Under the pieces are notes generated by a model. That model worked only from the letters and a program-made list of their open reading frames with translations. It was not told the DNA's origin and did no database searches. Source: Desulfovibrio ferrophilus (GTDB taxonomy: Bacteria > Desulfobacterota > Desulfovibrionia > Desulfovibrionales > Desulfovibrionaceae). From it: a stretch of DNA of 64,000 bases. A program made the position numbers and the translations under genes. The stretch covers positions 310,001 to 374,000 of the forward strand of contig NZ_AP017378.1 of NCBI RefSeq assembly GCF_003966735.1, given 5' to 3'. Below are positions 63,147-64,000 of this stretch, in pieces; the stretch's first letter is position 1, and each line of letters begins with the position of its first letter.

Positions 63147-63958
63147 TGGCCAACCAGATTCATCCTACTGCAGTGGTGGACCCGGGCGCGAAGCTTGGGG
63201 ACAACGTGACCATTGGTCCGTATGCCATTATCGAATCCGATACCGAGATCGGTGACGGGACCCGCATCGATGCCTTTGCCCAGATCAAGCGCTATACGAG
63301 CATGGGGGCGAATAACGTCATCCATTCCAACGCGTTGATCGGCGGTGAACCGCAGGATATGAAATTCAAGGATGCCGATACACGCGTGGTCATGGGTGAC
63401 AACAACATCATCCGTGAATTCGTGACCGTGCATCGTGGAACCCCGGAAGGTCGCGGTGAGACCAGGATTGGATCGGGCTGCATGATCATGGCATATGCCC
63501 ATGTGGCCCATGACTGTGTCTTGCATGATCACGCCATTCTGGTGAACTGCGTCATGCTGGCCGGCCATGTTGATATCGGTTCCCATGCCGTGGTCAGTGG
63601 AATGACTGGTGTGCATCAGTTTACGCGCATCGGTGATTACGCCTTCATTGGTGGAATGTCTGGCGTCTCTTTGGACGTGCCGCCCTATATCCACGCCACA
63701 GGGGTTCGCGGAGCCTTGCGGGGCTTGAACCTGATAGGGCTTCGTCGTGCAGGAATAGACCGCGCGAGTATCAAGGCCTTGAAACAGGCCTACACCACTA
63801 TTTTCCGTTCCGGTATGGGGCGCAAGGAAGCCTTGGCTGAGGCCGAGGAGGTCCTGGGCGATGTTCCGGAGGTCATGAAGATGATCGAGTTCATCCGCAG
63901 CAGTGAACGCGGGGTGCACAGCGACATCGGTATGCGTAACGGTGATAAAGACAGTTAA
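63146..63958 (+). CDS. lpxA: UDP-N-acetylglucosamine acyltransferase LpxA
   Basis: A 270-residue hexapeptide-repeat enzyme: IHPTAVVDPGAKLGDNVTIGPYA at the start, NALIGGEPQDMKFK, the catalytic-His segment MIMAYAHVAHDC, and a C-terminal helical domain with GLRRAGIDRASIKALKQAYTTIF. It catalyses the first step of lipid A synthesis. The start is GTG overlapping the fabZ TAG, with AGAGGA upstream. Last visible gene of the operon; a terminator follows. Confidence 0.95.
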   Translation: MANQIHPTAVVDPGAKLGDNVTIGPYAIIESDTEIGDGTRIDAFAQIKRYTSMGANNVIHSNALIGGEPQDMKFKDADTRVVMGDNNIIREFVTVHRGTPEGRGETRIGSGCMIMAYAHVAHDCVLHDHAILVNCVMLAGHVDIGSHAVVSGMTGVHQFTRIGDYAFIGGMSGVSLDVPPYIHATGVRGALRGLNLIGLRRAGIDRASIKALKQAYTTIFRSGMGRKEALAEAEEVLGDVPEVMKMIEFIRSSERGVHSDIGMRNGDKDS

Positions 63959-63965
63959 CCTTCAA

Positions 63966-63991
63966 GGCCGGGCGCAATCCCGGCTTTTTTT
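63966..63991 (+). terminator. Terminator after lpxA
   Basis: GCCGGG (63967-63972) pairs with CCCGGC (63979-63984) around CGCAAT, followed by seven Ts. Confidence 0.85.
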
Positions 63992-64000
63992 GTGATGCTA

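Overview
The window is a stretch of ordinary chromosome from a Gram-negative bacterium with an LPS-bearing outer membrane. It has no insertion sequence, phage gene, CRISPR array or rRNA. Gene families and order point to the Desulfovibrionales (Desulfobacterota): a lysS-lolC-lolD-bamA-skp-lpxD-fabZ-lpxA block, a TAXI-type TRAP transporter with fused permease, a three-gene transhydrogenase, a short DksA/TraR-like protein and many PAS/GGDEF/chemotaxis sensors. The genus is not resolvable by eye. The lineage call is inference from family and synteny knowledge, not from a marker gene.

Layout. (1) 1-6.8 kb: type I secretion locus with the end of a TolC-like channel, a strong hairpin terminator, two translationally coupled ABC exporter subunits, an HlyD-type adaptor and a GT4 glycosyltransferase. 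(2) 6.9-10.1 kb: FadL-type porin, divergent from a PAS-array protein ending in a phage CI-repressor-like helix-turn-helix. (3) 10.1-18.0 kb, all minus strand: a polar amino acid ABC operon, then a purine salvage operon (xanthine-guanine phosphoribosyltransferase plus a BMP-type nucleoside ABC importer). (4) 18.2-22.9 kb: nitrogen sensing, amtB-PII-glnD, with a candidate sigma-54 promoter. (5) 23.0-33.6 kb: a DksA-like protein whose ribosome site lies in a perfect inverted repeat, a periplasmic-binding/PAS/GSDEF/EAL sensor, a gamma-glutamyltransferase homologue, a TAXI TRAP transporter, an OmpH-like lipoprotein and DinB. (6) 33.8-40.4 kb: membrane diguanylate cyclase, fumarase C, a FakA-FakB (DAK2-DegV) fusion and a TPR protein. 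(7) 40.5-43.5 kb: glycine betaine/proline-type ABC importer, followed by a 0.7 kb gene-free region with a strong imperfect hairpin. (8) 44.1-54.2 kb: pntB-pntAB-pntAA, L-cysteine desulfidase family protein, a sugar dehydrogenase-like lipoprotein, a Cache chemoreceptor and a PAS histidine kinase. (9) 54.5-64 kb: tRNA-Asn with its own promoter and terminator, then the lysS-to-lpxA envelope biogenesis operon, closed by a terminator.

Most likely to repay a second look: the paired ABC exporters that both lack a recognisable LSGGQ signature, the PAS-to-CI-repressor fusion, the inverted repeat masking the DksA-like start, the FakA-FakB fusion, the BamA with an extra CsgG/LpoB-like N-terminal domain, and the structured element upstream of proV. 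I did not find a wholly unprecedented multi-gene system. The novelty is in unusual domain joins and cis-elements within recognisable families.
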